NCBI GenBank assembly: GCA_026419775.2
Contig: JAOPGA020000625.1
Coordinates: 25,132 to 89,131, forward strand
Origin: Acrasis kona
Taxonomy: Eukaryota > Heterolobosea > Eutetramitea > Acrasida > Acrasidae
DNA: 64,000 bases
Reading direction: 5' to 3'
Shown: in pieces, positions 12,301-22,508 of the stretch
Layout of the letters: each line of letters begins with the position of its first letter
Numbering within the stretch: the stretch's first letter is position 1
Program-made: the position numbers and the translations under genes
Notes under the pieces: model-generated
Told to the model about the DNA's origin: nothing
Seen by the model: the letters and a program-made list of their open reading frames with translations, nothing else
Databases searched by the model: none

Positions 12301-14404
12301 GAAGCAAATCACTCTGGAACATGGAGACAAGCACGTCATGTTTAGCGGAGTGGTCGGTAAGTTCAACAAGAAATTCAAGAGACAGGAGAGAATATTGATG
12401 ATCACGGAGAAGGCTGCCTACAACATTGATCCACATGGATACATGATCAACAGAAGAATTCCGCTCAAAAAGATCAGAGCCATCAGCGTGTCTCCATTGA
12501 CCGATGGTTACTTTGTGGTGCACATTCCTGACGAATACGACTATGTGTTCGAGAGCAACAAGAAGACCGAAATATTAAAGGTGCTGAACGAGAATTATAC
12601 TCACATGACCAGGAGCACGCTAAAATATCAAGTCAAGGAGAACATCAAATTCAGGGTCAACAAGAGCAAGACCAAGAACGATGCGCTGTTGGACGATGAT
12701 GCCAACGCAAGCGATTTGAAGGTGATTCAGTTCTACGAGAGAAAGGACATCAAGGCCACCGTGTTGAATCCCACCAAATACGGAGCGCAAGTATTGGTCA
12801 AGGTGGAAGATTTCATGAAGAACGACATGAGCGTGGACGTGATCCAGGACATTTATCAAGGACAAAAACTAAGGAGGAGAGAGAGCTTGTTGAGATGGGA
12901 GATGGGCGATTATTTGCACTTGAACGATAGCAAGTACATGAAGAACATCACCACCAAATTCGGAGATCAGAAATTGCTCTACTCTGGCATCATCAACAAG
13001 ATCAACAAGCGATATGCGGTGCAGGATCGCAAAATTCTCATCACCGATCAAGCCCTGTACAATTTGGAGAAGGACGGCAATCGAATCAATCGACGCATTC
13101 CTCTCAAGAACATATCCGGCATCAGCTGCAGCACCATGAAGGATGGATTCTTTGTGGTCAGGGTGCAGGATGAATACGATTACTTCTTTGCCACGCCCAA
13201 CAAGACCGAAATCATCAAGTGCATCATGGATCAACACAAGAAATTACGTGGCGTTGCATTGGAGCTGCAGGTGGACGATAAATTGGTGTACAGTCCACAA
13301 AGAAAGGCTGGCTTGAGGACCATTGAATTCCAGGATGATTTGACCGTGATGCAGAGCACCATCGTGCGCACTCAGACTGGCGTGGCCATCAAGGTGAACA
13401 ATGCCAGGGATGACATTGACTTGGAGGGCAGACCAGCAGCAGCAGAGAAGCGCGAATTTGTGGGCGTGAGAGGAGAAGCAGGCGACACTTATCAAGCACG
13501 CAAGGCGAGGAGAAAGCAATCGCTGTACAGAGAGTACATGGGCGATTACTTGAGCTACAACGCCAATCCATCCATGAAGAAGCTAATGAAGCAGAACGGA
13601 GATCGTCAGATTCTATTCAGCGACGAAATGATGAAGGTGAATAAAAAGTACAAATCACAAAAGAGAATCATCGTCATGACCGATAAGAATTTGTACAACA
13701 TCGATCCACAAGAATTCAAGGTCAAGAGAAGAATACCTCTCGAGGACATTGACGGCATTAGTTTGAGCACGTTGCCAGATAATAGTTTCTGTCTGCACAT
13801 GCCCGATAGTTATGATTACTTGTTGGAGAGCGACAAGAAGACGGAGATGATTGATTTGCTGACGCAGGCATTGGTCAAGAAGAGCAACAAAAAGTTGCCC
13901 ATTAACGTGAGCGATACGTTCGAATTTAGTCCCAGCCACAACGAAACGCAGAGCATCACCTTTGTGTTGGACGATAACATGGCAGAGACCAACATAGAGC
14001 CCACCAACAATGGATTGACCGTGCACGTTCAGCACGAGGAACCTGCAGTGGTGTTGGAGGCTGCCTACGTCTACGTCAAGGATCAACCACGTCCCATCGA
14101 GATTAAGAATTTGGTATTGATCAAGTTGCGTAAAAAGTGGAAGTACAAGTTGGAGATTCGTTTCTATGTGAATGCACATTTGAGTGGATGTAGTTTCCAC
14201 GAGAAGATTGACACGGTCACCAACAGACAGGAGTTTGTGTCCAGCGTGCATGATTTGGCACCTCGTGAGGAGAGATATTCCATCACGTTGCCAGAGAGAA
14301 GGGTGTTGTTCTCCTTGTTGAGCAAGACGCGTGTCAAGGCCAAGTTGGTGGATCCGTTGGGAAAGGTATTGTTGGCAGTGAGATTTGTGTATGATGTAAA
14401 ATAA
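9367..14404 (+). CDS. Class-I-like myosin with four TH1-type repeats and C-terminal RhoGDI-like domain
   Basis: A 10-nt first exon (9367-9376, ATGGACGAAG), a 43-nt intron and exon 9420-14404 give 1664 residues. Motor, about 15-735: P-loop GESGAGKT (109-116), switch I NDNSSRFGKF, switch II DIYGFE. Glu lies 16 residues before DALNK, the TEDS position. One IQ motif (LQRNFRRYKTK) follows. The tail holds a degenerate TH1-like unit (about 760-930) and three clear TH1 units starting near nt 12230, 12860 and 13497 (period about 210 residues). Each clear unit opens with a basic RR[KR][QE]S patch and has GDY and Y[DN][YL] blocks. Residues about 1545-1664 align with RhoGDI immunoglobulin-like folds (KLEIRFYVNAHLSG; LAPREERYSITLP). 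TH1 binds acidic membranes; a link to Rho GTPases is inferred. Confidence 0.9.
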
Positions 14405-14416
14405 AAGTGTTATTGT

Positions 14417-17400
14417 TTATTCATAATAACGTTGATTTGGATCGTATTGGCTATTGTTGCCTGACCCTCTCTTTTCTTGATTAGACTTGTATGGGTTGTT
14501 GTTATTGTTGCTGTTGGATGATGATCTTGAAGAATAGGGATGACTCTTGTAGGCATCTTCTCTAGCTGGGCCATTCGAATCAACAGTTGCTCGATTATTA
14601 TAATTCTTGTACGCATCATCTTGACCATTCGATGATGATGATCGATAAGATGATCTCTCTTGACCACCACCACCACTCGATGATGATGATCGATAATTCC
14701 TATAAGAATCATCTTGATTACTATTACTACGATAAGTCTTGTTGGGGTCATAATTACTGCTGCTGCTGCTATTGCTTGTACCGCCATGTTTAGCATATGG
14801 ATTACTAGTATTAGGTGTTGATTTATCATAATCAGATCTTGAATAACTCTTATCTTGAAAATCTCTCTTATTCTTGTAATCATCAGATCTAGATGACGAT
14901 GATGATTTGTAATCACCACCACTAGATGATGATGATGATGATGATCTCTTGTAATCATTATGTCTGTTATAGTCACCACCAGATGATGATGATTTATAAT
15001 CACTTCTTGATCGATGACCATCCCTTCTATAATCACCACCACCACTCTGATCATTCACCCTACCATATTGAACATCTCTCTTGTAGTCATTACCACCTTC
15101 GTTATATTGACGTGCACCACCCCCATTATAAGAATCACCTCTCCTATACGACGACTGATCGTAACCCTGCTGCTGCTGTTGTTGTTGTTGATTTCTATAA
15201 TGACCACCACCATGATTATTGCCACCTCTATTACCATGATGACCACCTCTACCACCTCTCCCACCACGATTACCCCTACCAAAATTACTCTGCATGTGAT
15301 GCGCAATGATATCCTCCAATGTTTCGCTATTAACCTCCAATTGATACCGATCGGCTTCGGGTAAAATGGCACTGGGCAATATCACATTGGGCAACAATCG
15401 CGGCACATGGTTCAACAATGGCAGCGATAATTCATAAATGGCGCTCATCACCATGTTATTACGAACCACTTGCAACGTATCCGATGGGAATGGCACGGGG
15501 TAATCGTCGCTCGGTTCGCAAGTGTTTGGATCTCTCCTCAATACGCCGCTGGGCATCCACCCAATCAACGGTCTCTTGTTGACCACTGGATTGCTCAAAT
15601 TCACCTTGACCACGCTATCGTCTTCAACGGTCATGTGTAAATCCAGAATGTGTTGTGCCAGCTGATGTTCCGTTCTACAGTAAATGATGCTGTGACCGAG
15701 TTGATTTCTAATCTGTTCCGATGGGGTCAATTGATCTTCGATCAATTTGGTTTGGGACAAGAGACGATCGGCATCGATAAAGGGCAATATGGCAACGCCC
15801 TGCCACGCCATCACCTTTCCGTTCAAATCAATTGCAAAATCTTCTGGATAAAAATCCTTGATGGGCGATTCTTGGCTGCACATCAAATCTCTATAGGGCA
15901 ACGGAAGTGCATGAGCGCTTGCAGGGGGCAACACGCCCATCAATTGATCGTACGGTTTGAACGGAGTGCCCATCTCGAACGTGTCCAATGGCAATAAGCT
16001 CAAATTCACCAAATCGCTCGCGAACGGTGCATAGTGATAGGGATAATACCATCCCCACGATATACATCCTCTGTAATAGTAACGAAACACCCACAACAGT
16101 CCCTGTGCGTAGGATAGCGCAACGTGTTTGACGTCTTCAGAGTTGGGATCGTATGGCGTGTGAAATTTCTCTTGGTAATATCGTTCCCTCCATCCCTCCG
16201 ATCCCAATTGTACATTATCTGGATGTAATGTTTGGTCCACCTTTTGCGATTGCTTCATCTTTTCTGATAGCGACGATTTGAACGCTTCCAATTCCTCTTG
16301 GGTGGCTGCTCTCCTTGTTTCGCTCAATTTGATGCGCTTTTTGTCTGGTTCGTCCTGTTCGTCGTTCGTTGTTGCTGGTGCTGATGCGTGATTTTCTGCA
16401 TGTTGATCCTGATCGTCGTCTTGATTTTCGCTCAGAAACTTTCTCTTCAAGCTTCTGGCTGCATCCTTGTTGTCTTGATCAGAGTAGGATCTCACATTGT
16501 TCAAATTATCCACGTATCCACCCAGTGCAAATGTTTCGGTTTGTTTCCCATACTCGGTGTAACTTTGGTTCTCATTTTGTTGACTCCTTCTATTCTTTGC
16601 TGCTTGTATTCTGGCTTCCTTCTCCGCTCTATTCCTGAATATGTCGTCCTCCACCTCTCCAATGTGACTCATGAGGATTTGAGTGCGCTCCCAATTCACG
16701 TCTCCATTGTCGGTCATGTAGCCGCCCATCTCTGGCAAGAACTTTTTGTACAGCTTGATCAGTAGATCCAACGCTCCTTCTTTAATGTCCAGAGAAGGCA
16801 AGTGAGGTAAGAAGTCATTACCAACAAAGAAGCACATGAAGATAAAGTCGTCAATGATCCTCTCGATATCATACTGGAACCTCAAGCCTTGAAAGGATGT
16901 CTCTACAAACTCTTGATTGAGCAAGTACTCTCGTAGCACGGTCATGTGAAGTATTTCTAGTGGTTGATATTCGTACAGGTGTGCGCCCTGTTGTTTGAGC
17001 GCATCATCTTGTTTCTTCCCTCCATCGAACACCTTTTCACGCAAAATGTAAAAGTAGGGTTCGTGAGTGCTGAGTGCCAACATGATGAGATCGGCGTCGA
17101 GACCATGGATCACATGACTTGTGTTTGGATTGTAATTTGGCTGCAGGCGTTGTTGACGAATGAATTCGACGAGTTTGTGTTCTCCTTCTCCTGGAAGAGA
17201 GGCATCGGAAAGAATTACCGTCAAGTTCTTCCATCCCGGATCGTTATTCATCCTTTCGTGAATGTAATACTTGAGTCCTAGCGTTACCTTCTCCATAAAT
17301 CCTGTGCCTGGTGTGATGACGTTGCTGTCCCAGTGAATTTTCTTTTCTGGTAGTTCTATGCCCCTCCTTTCCATCTCTTCTCTCTCTTGATCCTCCACTT

Positions 17401-17821
17401 CTTCCGCTTTTTTCGCCTCTTTTGCGCTACGAAAACGACGCGACCGCTGTTGATTCTGTTTAGCCCTGGGAGCTGGACCGTCCACCGCGAAGAACATTAG
17501 TTTACGAGGTCGCACTGCAGCGAAAATTCTATCTACTACTTTGAATATTTCTTCGACCATAGCCTCTTCGTTGTCAGGCGCTATATCCCCTTCAGGGTGA
17601 CAACAAGGATGAATGATACCGTTCATATCCAAATACAAATTATCAAATTCAATCTTGTTAGGGTTCTCTTTTGTTGTGTCGATGGGTAGAGTCGTCTTTT
17701 TTATGAGCTCTGGATTGTCTTCGTCTCTATGTTCTATTTCTTTTGGAATTTCCTCTTTGCATGGTGTGGATACGTAGGGGTATCTAGCCACAAGCCATTT
17801 AAAGAATGATGGCACTCCCAT
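14417..17821 (-). CDS. XRN2: Nuclear-type 5'-3' exoribonuclease (XRN2/RAT1 family)
   Basis: A single exon of 1134 residues starting MGVPSFFKWL, as in nearly all XRN proteins. Catalytic-domain blocks with acidic metal ligands are intact: LYLDMNGIIHPC, FAVDGPAPRAK, ILSDASLPGEGEHK, HGLDADLIML and FVGNDFLPHLP. The linker and second conserved region (YAQGLLWVFRYYYRG, WGWYYPYHYAP) match XRN2/RAT1 rather than the longer XRN1. The last 250 or so residues are low complexity: RGG-rich (GNRGGRGGRGG), polyQ, then repeated SSSSGGDYKR/SSSRSDDY units, coded by GAT/TCA runs. The enzyme degrades 5'-monophosphate RNA in transcription termination and rRNA processing. The stop lies 12 bp from the myosin stop. 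Confidence 0.95.
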   Translation of the reverse strand: MGVPSFFKWLVARYPYVSTPCKEEIPKEIEHRDEDNPELIKKTTLPIDTTKENPNKIEFDNLYLDMNGIIHPCCHPEGDIAPDNEEAMVEEIFKVVDRIFAAVRPRKLMFFAVDGPAPRAKQNQQRSRRFRSAKEAKKAEEVEDQEREEMERRGIELPEKKIHWDSNVITPGTGFMEKVTLGLKYYIHERMNNDPGWKNLTVILSDASLPGEGEHKLVEFIRQQRLQPNYNPNTSHVIHGLDADLIMLALSTHEPYFYILREKVFDGGKKQDDALKQQGAHLYEYQPLEILHMTVLREYLLNQEFVETSFQGLRFQYDIERIIDDFIFMCFFVGNDFLPHLPSLDIKEGALDLLIKLYKKFLPEMGGYMTDNGDVNWERTQILMSHIGEVEDDIFRNRAEKEARIQAAKNRRSQQNENQSYTEYGKQTETFALGGYVDNLNNVRSYSDQDNKDAARSLKRKFLSENQDDDQDQHAENHASAPATTNDEQDEPDKKRIKLSETRRAATQEELEAFKSSLSEKMKQSQKVDQTLHPDNVQLGSEGWRERYYQEKFHTPYDPNSEDVKHVALSYAQGLLWVFRYYYRGCISWGWYYPYHYAPFASDLVNLSLLPLDTFEMGTPFKPYDQLMGVLPPASAHALPLPYRDLMCSQESPIKDFYPEDFAIDLNGKVMAWQGVAILPFIDADRLLSQTKLIEDQLTPSEQIRNQLGHSIIYCRTEHQLAQHILDLHMTVEDDSVVKVNLSNPVVNKRPLIGWMPSGVLRRDPNTCEPSDDYPVPFPSDTLQVVRNNMVMSAIYELSLPLLNHVPRLLPNVILPSAILPEADRYQLEVNSETLEDIIAHHMQSNFGRGNRGGRGGRGGHHGNRGGNNHGGGHYRNQQQQQQQQGYDQSSYRRGDSYNGGGARQYNEGGNDYKRDVQYGRVNDQSGGGDYRRDGHRSRSDYKSSSSGGDYNRHNDYKRSSSSSSSSGGDYKSSSSSRSDDYKNKRDFQDKSYSRSDYDKSTPNTSNPYAKHGGTSNSSSSSNYDPNKTYRSNSNQDDSYRNYRSSSSSGGGGQERSSYRSSSSNGQDDAYKNYNNRATVDSNGPAREDAYKSHPYSSRSSSNSNNNNNPYKSNQEKRGSGNNSQYDPNQRYYE

Positions 17822-17870
17822 TGATCGTTTCTGTATTCAATAATATGATTGAAACAGGAGTATTACAAAA
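17822..17870. promoter_or_regulatory. 49-bp divergent intergenic region
   Basis: The 49 bp between the start codons of the exoribonuclease (17821, minus) and ELP6 (17871, plus) must serve both genes. It is AT-rich with no obvious TATA box. Confidence 0.45.
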
Positions 17871-18686
17871 ATGACGACATTCAAGGAACTAAACAATGCC
17901 TGTCAATGGGAGGACGATTATGCACCGCTTGGACAATTAATATTAATAAGGGATCGCGCTCCTTCTGATGGAAGCCTCTTTATTCATCACTTGTTGAACT
18001 CGTACCTTGCAAAACAGTATAAGAAGGGAGTTGGTCTTGTATCGTTGAATCACACCTTCTTACATTACCAAACAATCGAACTCAAATTGAACTCAAACCT
18101 TTTAAAGGAAGGAGAAAACAATAACTTTCATTTTGTCGATGCAGTGCAGGGGCTGACACAATCCTTCCTCGGCGAGGAAGAAGTCATGCAAGACAACACG
18201 CTCTTGTATGCTTCCCCAGTCAACGTGACGGATGTGAAAAAGCCACAATGTATTAGCGTGTGGAAACCCGACTCTGATCTGTGTGAAAGCCTGTTCCAAC
18301 ACATAAGAAAGCACGCAGATAAGGATTGCTTAATTATTGACCATTTGAATCCTCTTTTGTACGCTGGTGACGGAGGCGTCTATAAGTTGATGAGAAAGCT
18401 TCACGAACTAACCAAAAAAGAAAATGTTACTGTTGTTGTTGCCATTCATGACTGTGCTGCAGACTATAGAAGCGAGGAGACACGAACAGCCAATTTTATT
18501 GAGCATTTGTCCGACATTACATTCAGAGTTTCTGGATTACCTTCAGGATACTCGAAAGATGTTCATGGACAAGTGGAGGTTGTTTACAAGAAGGACAAGA
18601 ATACATTCGACCCTCCAAAACACGTCAAGCTCCATTTCAAGACCATGGATCATTCAGCAAAGTTGTTTGCAATTGGTAATGTATAA
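17871..18686 (+). CDS. ELP6: Elongator complex subunit 6
   Basis: A single exon of 271 residues, near the usual 250-280. It has the RecA-like fold of the Elp4-5-6 ring without a Walker A: LILIRDRAPSDGSLFIHHLL at the site of the P-loop region, LIIDHLNPLLYAG as the Walker-B-like strand, then VTVVVAIHDCAAD and a late RVSGLPSGYSKDVHGQVEV strand pair matching ELP6 (sGyskDVhGqv). Elongator makes the wobble-uridine cm5 modification on tRNA in the cytosol. The gene is divergent from the exoribonuclease. Confidence 0.85.
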   Translation: MTTFKELNNACQWEDDYAPLGQLILIRDRAPSDGSLFIHHLLNSYLAKQYKKGVGLVSLNHTFLHYQTIELKLNSNLLKEGENNNFHFVDAVQGLTQSFLGEEEVMQDNTLLYASPVNVTDVKKPQCISVWKPDSDLCESLFQHIRKHADKDCLIIDHLNPLLYAGDGGVYKLMRKLHELTKKENVTVVVAIHDCAADYRSEETRTANFIEHLSDITFRVSGLPSGYSKDVHGQVEVVYKKDKNTFDPPKHVKLHFKTMDHSAKLFAIGNV

Positions 18687-18728
18687 ATTATTTTTATTTT
18701 CAAATATCATGTGTATTGTTCTCGTATG

Positions 18729-18995
18729 TTACAATTCTCTCTCAAACATCATAATCATCAGACAGGGTGAAAACTTCCTCTCCAAGCGAAACCTCTTCCT
18801 CTCCTCCTCTATAACATATTCACTACTTAGGTCAGAATACCTGTCACAAATCTCTTCAAAGTCATTGTTCAAGAAGCCAAAATCCACACTATTGAACTCC
18901 TTGAGTGGGTCAAAAATCACTTTATTTGTTTTGAACGATAACCTACGAATGGTTTTCATCAACAAACCCTTTTTCGAGTCCGCTAAGCTGCTCAT
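18729..18995 (-). CDS. Small hypothetical protein, 88 aa
   Basis: An ATG-to-stop ORF of 88 residues in the space between ELP6 and VDAC. The composition is ordinary for a protein: a basic N-terminal half (KTIRRLSFKTNK), a middle segment FNSVDFGFLNNDFEEI and an acidic/basic helix EEERKRFRLERK. I do not recognise it. A plus-strand frame overlaps the same bases but starts inside ELP6 in the wrong frame. If real, its stop converges on ELP6 with 42 bp between. Confidence 0.45.
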   Translation of the reverse strand: MSSLADSKKGLLMKTIRRLSFKTNKVIFDPLKEFNSVDFGFLNNDFEEICDRYSDLSSEYVIEEERKRFRLERKFSPCLMIMMFEREL

Positions 18996-19103
18996 GTGTA
19001 ACTACTGTAATGTCACAGTAGTAGAGACTTACTATATATTTACAGAAGTGCACTTACTATTTTGAACATAGAAATTACAACCATATGAATTATTTATTCG
19101 AGT

Positions 19104-20006
19104 TTACAAGCTAATGTCAAAGTTTACGCCAACCTTGTTTACCTTGGCTTGTGATACGCTTCCTTCGGCAGACAAGTTGACGCCCAAGTTGTTGTTGACC
19201 TTGACCAAATATCCAACATTACCGGTTCCCTTGCTGTTGACGCGACCAATCAAAGTTTGGTTGGCATCGACAACGTGTCTTACACCAAAGTTGAATACAC
19301 CTGGGGCAACCTTGGATTGGTTGGCTGGGACGACCAAATCTTGAACCAACTCAACTGCAACGTTAGTGCTGGGGTTGACTGTTTGTGAGAATCCCAAACT
19401 CAACTTCTCGAATTTGTCTACCTTGAGGGCAAAGTTTGTTGATGGGTTGTACTTGTATCCAACAGCCCAGTTGACGTTCTTGGTGTTGAAAACGAATTTG
19501 GGGTAAACTTCTGTTTTGTATTCGGCACCCAAGATGAAACCGTTTCTGTTTCCAGCAACGGATGCAGTCAGGGCGTAGTTGTTGCCGTGCTCTACTGACA
19601 CTCTGGTGGCAACGTCCTTATCTTGGTAGCTGACATTAACGTCTTGCTTGCTGCTTCCGTCAGTTCCGAACTTGACATTGGCACCAACCTTATCTTGTTA
19701 ATTTGAATGTACAAAATGAAAAAATCTTACGTTAACTGCTGGAGTAACACCGACGGTACCTCCAACGGTTACGTCACCAGATTGGTCAAGTTTGGTGGTG
19801 GTTGTGTATTTGTAACCGTTCTTGACGTTAACAGAGTCGAATTTGAGAGATGAGTCGAAAGTTCCATCAACTGATTTGTGGTTGGCTACTCCCTCAACTT
19901 TCAAGTTTGATCCTGGTGCAGTTTTTCCAGTGAACTTGATGCCGTTGGCATATGGTCCGTTGATGGTGTTGTTGACTGGCTTGTAGATGTCAGCGAAGTA
20001 AGACAT
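19104..20006 (-). CDS. VDAC: Mitochondrial outer-membrane voltage-dependent anion channel (porin)
   Basis: Two exons (20006-19731 and 19688-19104) join over a 42-nt intron to 286 residues, matching the usual 280-290. The sequence is an alternation of amphipathic beta strands rich in K, N, V, T and G with no long hydrophobic run. An N-terminal helix region (FADIYKPVNNTI) comes first, and the eukaryotic porin signature region (GYKYNPSTNFALKVDKFEK) lies in the second half. It ends VGVNFDISL, like the final strand of VDACs. It forms the channel for ATP, ADP and metabolites across the outer membrane. Codons are biased towards G/C-ending optimal ones (AAG, AAC, GTT/GTC), as expected of an abundant protein. 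Confidence 0.93.
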
Positions 20007-20138
20007 TGGTTGTGATCTGTGAAATTAAAATTTAATTTTACTGGTTGAGTAAAATCAACGTATGATTGCATCATCAAAAATTCCCGCACAAAATTCCTGT
20101 TGACTTAGATAATGTCAATGAACTTCTTTTGGAATATT

Positions 20139-21487
20139 TTAATTTATTGAACTTTGATGGTTGAAATCCAAATAACGGTCACCCTCCTTTTCACACATGA
20201 CGTCTTGCATCATGAGCAAGGTTTCAATCTCTAACTCTACATTGTCTTTTATTGCACGGTAGCAGTCAGGACCAACGGCTTTCTTGATGGTTTTAAGAAC
20301 TTTAGCGTCCACACTCGGGTGCTCAATAATCTTTCGAAGAACATTACACAATTCCTTCATAACATCAACCATATACTCAGTTGAACCTTTATTTAGTGCC
20401 AAGTTCTGTTGGTGTTGCCTCATCACAGCATCAAATAACAAAAGATGTATATTGGCCTCAATAAGGAATGTAGCTGTTTCGTGTTTGTTCTCTATCAAAC
20501 GAGAAACAAACCTTGCTATTCCAGATATATCATTCTCACTTCTTATATAATCATCCAAAGAAGGCCCTTTTTCAGACGTTCTGGTTAAAAGATTGATGAC
20601 TTTTATTGATAATGATTCAGTAGTCTCTGAAGAATAAGTCAAAGAAGTGCATAATAATTCGGTTGCTTCATATCTGAGTCTTAGATCCGAAGAAAACAAT
20701 TGTTCGAACAGAGCGTCAATAACTCTCTTCTGAGATGTTTCCCTTACTTCTACAGTTTTAGTGATCTCCCTCAATACATAGCAGGCCAATAAAGCCGTGT
20801 CTTTAGAACCATTACAAATCATATCAAGTAAACCATCTCTAATCTCATTAAATTTGTTAGGATTGCCCTTGGAGAGAGTCAGGAAGAGTATTCTGTACAT
20901 TAGTATTGTCTCTTGATCGAGCGGCAAAAGAGCTCCACTAACTAACAAATCCACACCTATATTTTAATTTAATAAATGTTTCATAATCTTACCATCATCC
21001 GCGCATATCAGCTCCTTATACCTTCTACCACTTGATGCAATAATATCCAGTGCACGTAGTGCCTGTTGTCTATCCCTTGACTTACAAACAGACTGATTTA
21101 AAATATCTAGCAATGTTTGTACTCCACCCACTTCAAGAAATTCAGTCAAAGGTTTCTGTCCATGTAAAAAAAGAGATATCACCATCAGCTGAAAGTAAAT
21201 GTTCCTGCCGTGCATATAGCTAAGAGTAAACTATGAGTAAGCAGAATTGGGATAAATTCTCACGAAAGTCTTAGATAGGCTGTGAACCTTGTAAATATCA
21301 ACATACATTGGGGTCCATGCTTCTTCTCCAATTCCTTAAATGATAAATCTTTGTTGTCTTCGTAAAATTCCGTTAGTATTTTAACTCTAGAAGAGTGATG
21401 ACTATTCTATCAAATATTAGAGGTAAGATCTATATCTCTTACTTTATCCCAGGTTCTTATTAGTGCATCAGAGGGTCTAGTTCCCAT
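20139..21487 (-). CDS. ARMH1: Armadillo-like helical domain protein, ARMH1 homologue
   Basis: Four exons (21487-21443, 21406-21264, 21219-20993, 20956-20139) with introns of 36, 44 and 36 nt give 410 residues. The N-terminus begins MGTRPSDALIRTWDK. The middle block FLEVGGVQTLLDIL ... SSGRRYKELICADDG aligns with the animal armadillo-like helical domain containing protein 1 (EFLEVGGVLTLLEIL ... NSGRTYKELIC). The rest is all-helical ARM/HEAT-like. In animals the gene is expressed in ciliated cells and testis; molecular role unknown. It shares a 26-bp divergent spacer with the next gene. Confidence 0.8.
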
Positions 21488-21513
21488 CTTTGTAAGGGTA
21501 TGGTTGACTCAAC
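21488..21513. promoter_or_regulatory. 26-bp divergent intergenic region
   Basis: The ATG of ARMH1 (21487, minus) and the ATG of the acidic protein (21514, plus) are only 26 bp apart, the shortest divergent spacer in the window. Both genes presumably share promoter sequence, or one promoter lies inside the other gene. Confidence 0.45.
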
Positions 21514-22083
21514 ATGTATTCAAATAACGAAGAAAGTGATTATTCAGATGAGCTGAGCAGTGACAATGAACATGATGATGGTTGGCACTCTGATGATGTT
21601 GAACATTATAATAATGCAAGAGATCGTTATTTAGAATTTGAAGAAGAGGGGTTTGGTTTCGGTGTGGAGGACGATGATGATTATGAAGAGAGGGGTCAAT
21701 ACAACGACGATTCAGAAGACGAATATGAACAAGAACCGATGGATGGCGACGATCTGCCACCCTTTACTCAAATTGCCACATTGAAAGGAGACATGAAGGC
21801 CAGTTTAGCTCTTTTAGTAGAGAGTGGTCTTTGCAAAGTTACTGCAAGTGCATCAATGGTTGTGATGCCTTCCGCGCCAGACTATAACTCAAACTCGTCG
21901 TCCTCCAATTTAGATCCCCTACCGCCGTCTGCTAGAGAGATTTATTTTGGACAAACAGGGAGCAATCAAAGAAACCAGAACGCAAGTTCGTCTAATCAAC
22001 AGCAAAAAGACTTTTTTCAAGACAATTGGTATTTCGTGGAACTTCATCAATCAATACTTCAAGAAACTACACAGCCACAATAA
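21514..22083 (+). CDS. Acidic hypothetical protein, 189 aa
   Basis: A single exon. Residues 1-80 are strongly acidic (runs of D, E and S with scattered N and Y). A short ordered segment follows (LPPFTQIATLKGDMKASLALLVESGLCKV, read in two parts), then a Ser/Asn/Gln-rich stretch, then a C-terminal helix containing DNWYFVELHQSI. There is no recognised domain. It could be a nuclear or chaperone-type acidic protein; that is speculation. A minus-strand ORF across the same bases is a histidine-rich shadow of the acidic codons. Confidence 0.65.
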   Translation: MYSNNEESDYSDELSSDNEHDDGWHSDDVEHYNNARDRYLEFEEEGFGFGVEDDDDYEERGQYNDDSEDEYEQEPMDGDDLPPFTQIATLKGDMKASLALLVESGLCKVTASASMVVMPSAPDYNSNSSSSNLDPLPPSAREIYFGQTGSNQRNQNASSSNQQQKDFFQDNWYFVELHQSILQETTQPQ

Positions 22084-22508
22084 AAATTTTCAAGACTTGA
22101 ATGTTATTTTTTGTTAAATTCACCGACAATCATCACAGTGAACTCGGGCACTTATAGTAATAAAGAAGGGTATTACTCCCCGATTGTAATCAAACTGCGT
22201 TTAGCTTCTCTACTCGTACAACTTTATTAAAAAGCGTGGAACAAAATACAAACGCAATCGTATATATATAAGAGCAATTTTAGGGGCATAACAAAAAACT
22301 GTGCTCGAGAGAAAAATTACTGTTCTCTACAGTGGAGATTAAGCTTATATGCTATTTGGTGATTAGGCTAATGGAGGATAAGGAAGATTATTGCAATTGT
22401 TCAAACATCGTAATTATAATTAATTCTTATTTTAGAATCTAAGAATAAATTTTCCATGTATGAATAGAACGCTTATGTAACTTGGCCATACCAACAAAAA
22501 ATAACTAA
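22084..22508. promoter_or_regulatory. Intergenic region upstream of MAP kinase
   Basis: These 425 bp hold the 3' end of the acidic-protein gene and the MAP kinase promoter. A TATA-like run (TATATATATAAG) lies at about 22261-22272, some 240 bp before the kinase ATG. A short upstream ORF begins at the ATG near 22371. No further coding signal is visible. Confidence 0.35.

Noticed and set aside
13655-14251. 198-codon minus-strand ORF inside the myosin gene
   Set aside because: Antisense shadow of the TH1 repeats; similar shadows occur opposite each repeat.
14410-15054. 214-codon minus ORF rich in I, H and M
   Set aside because: Frame shadow of the repetitive XRN2 tail (GAT/ACC repeats).
18424-19065. 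213-codon plus-strand ORF starting inside ELP6
   Set aside because: It begins in the wrong frame of ELP6, is Leu/Ser-rich shadow sequence, and overlaps a better minus-strand ORF.
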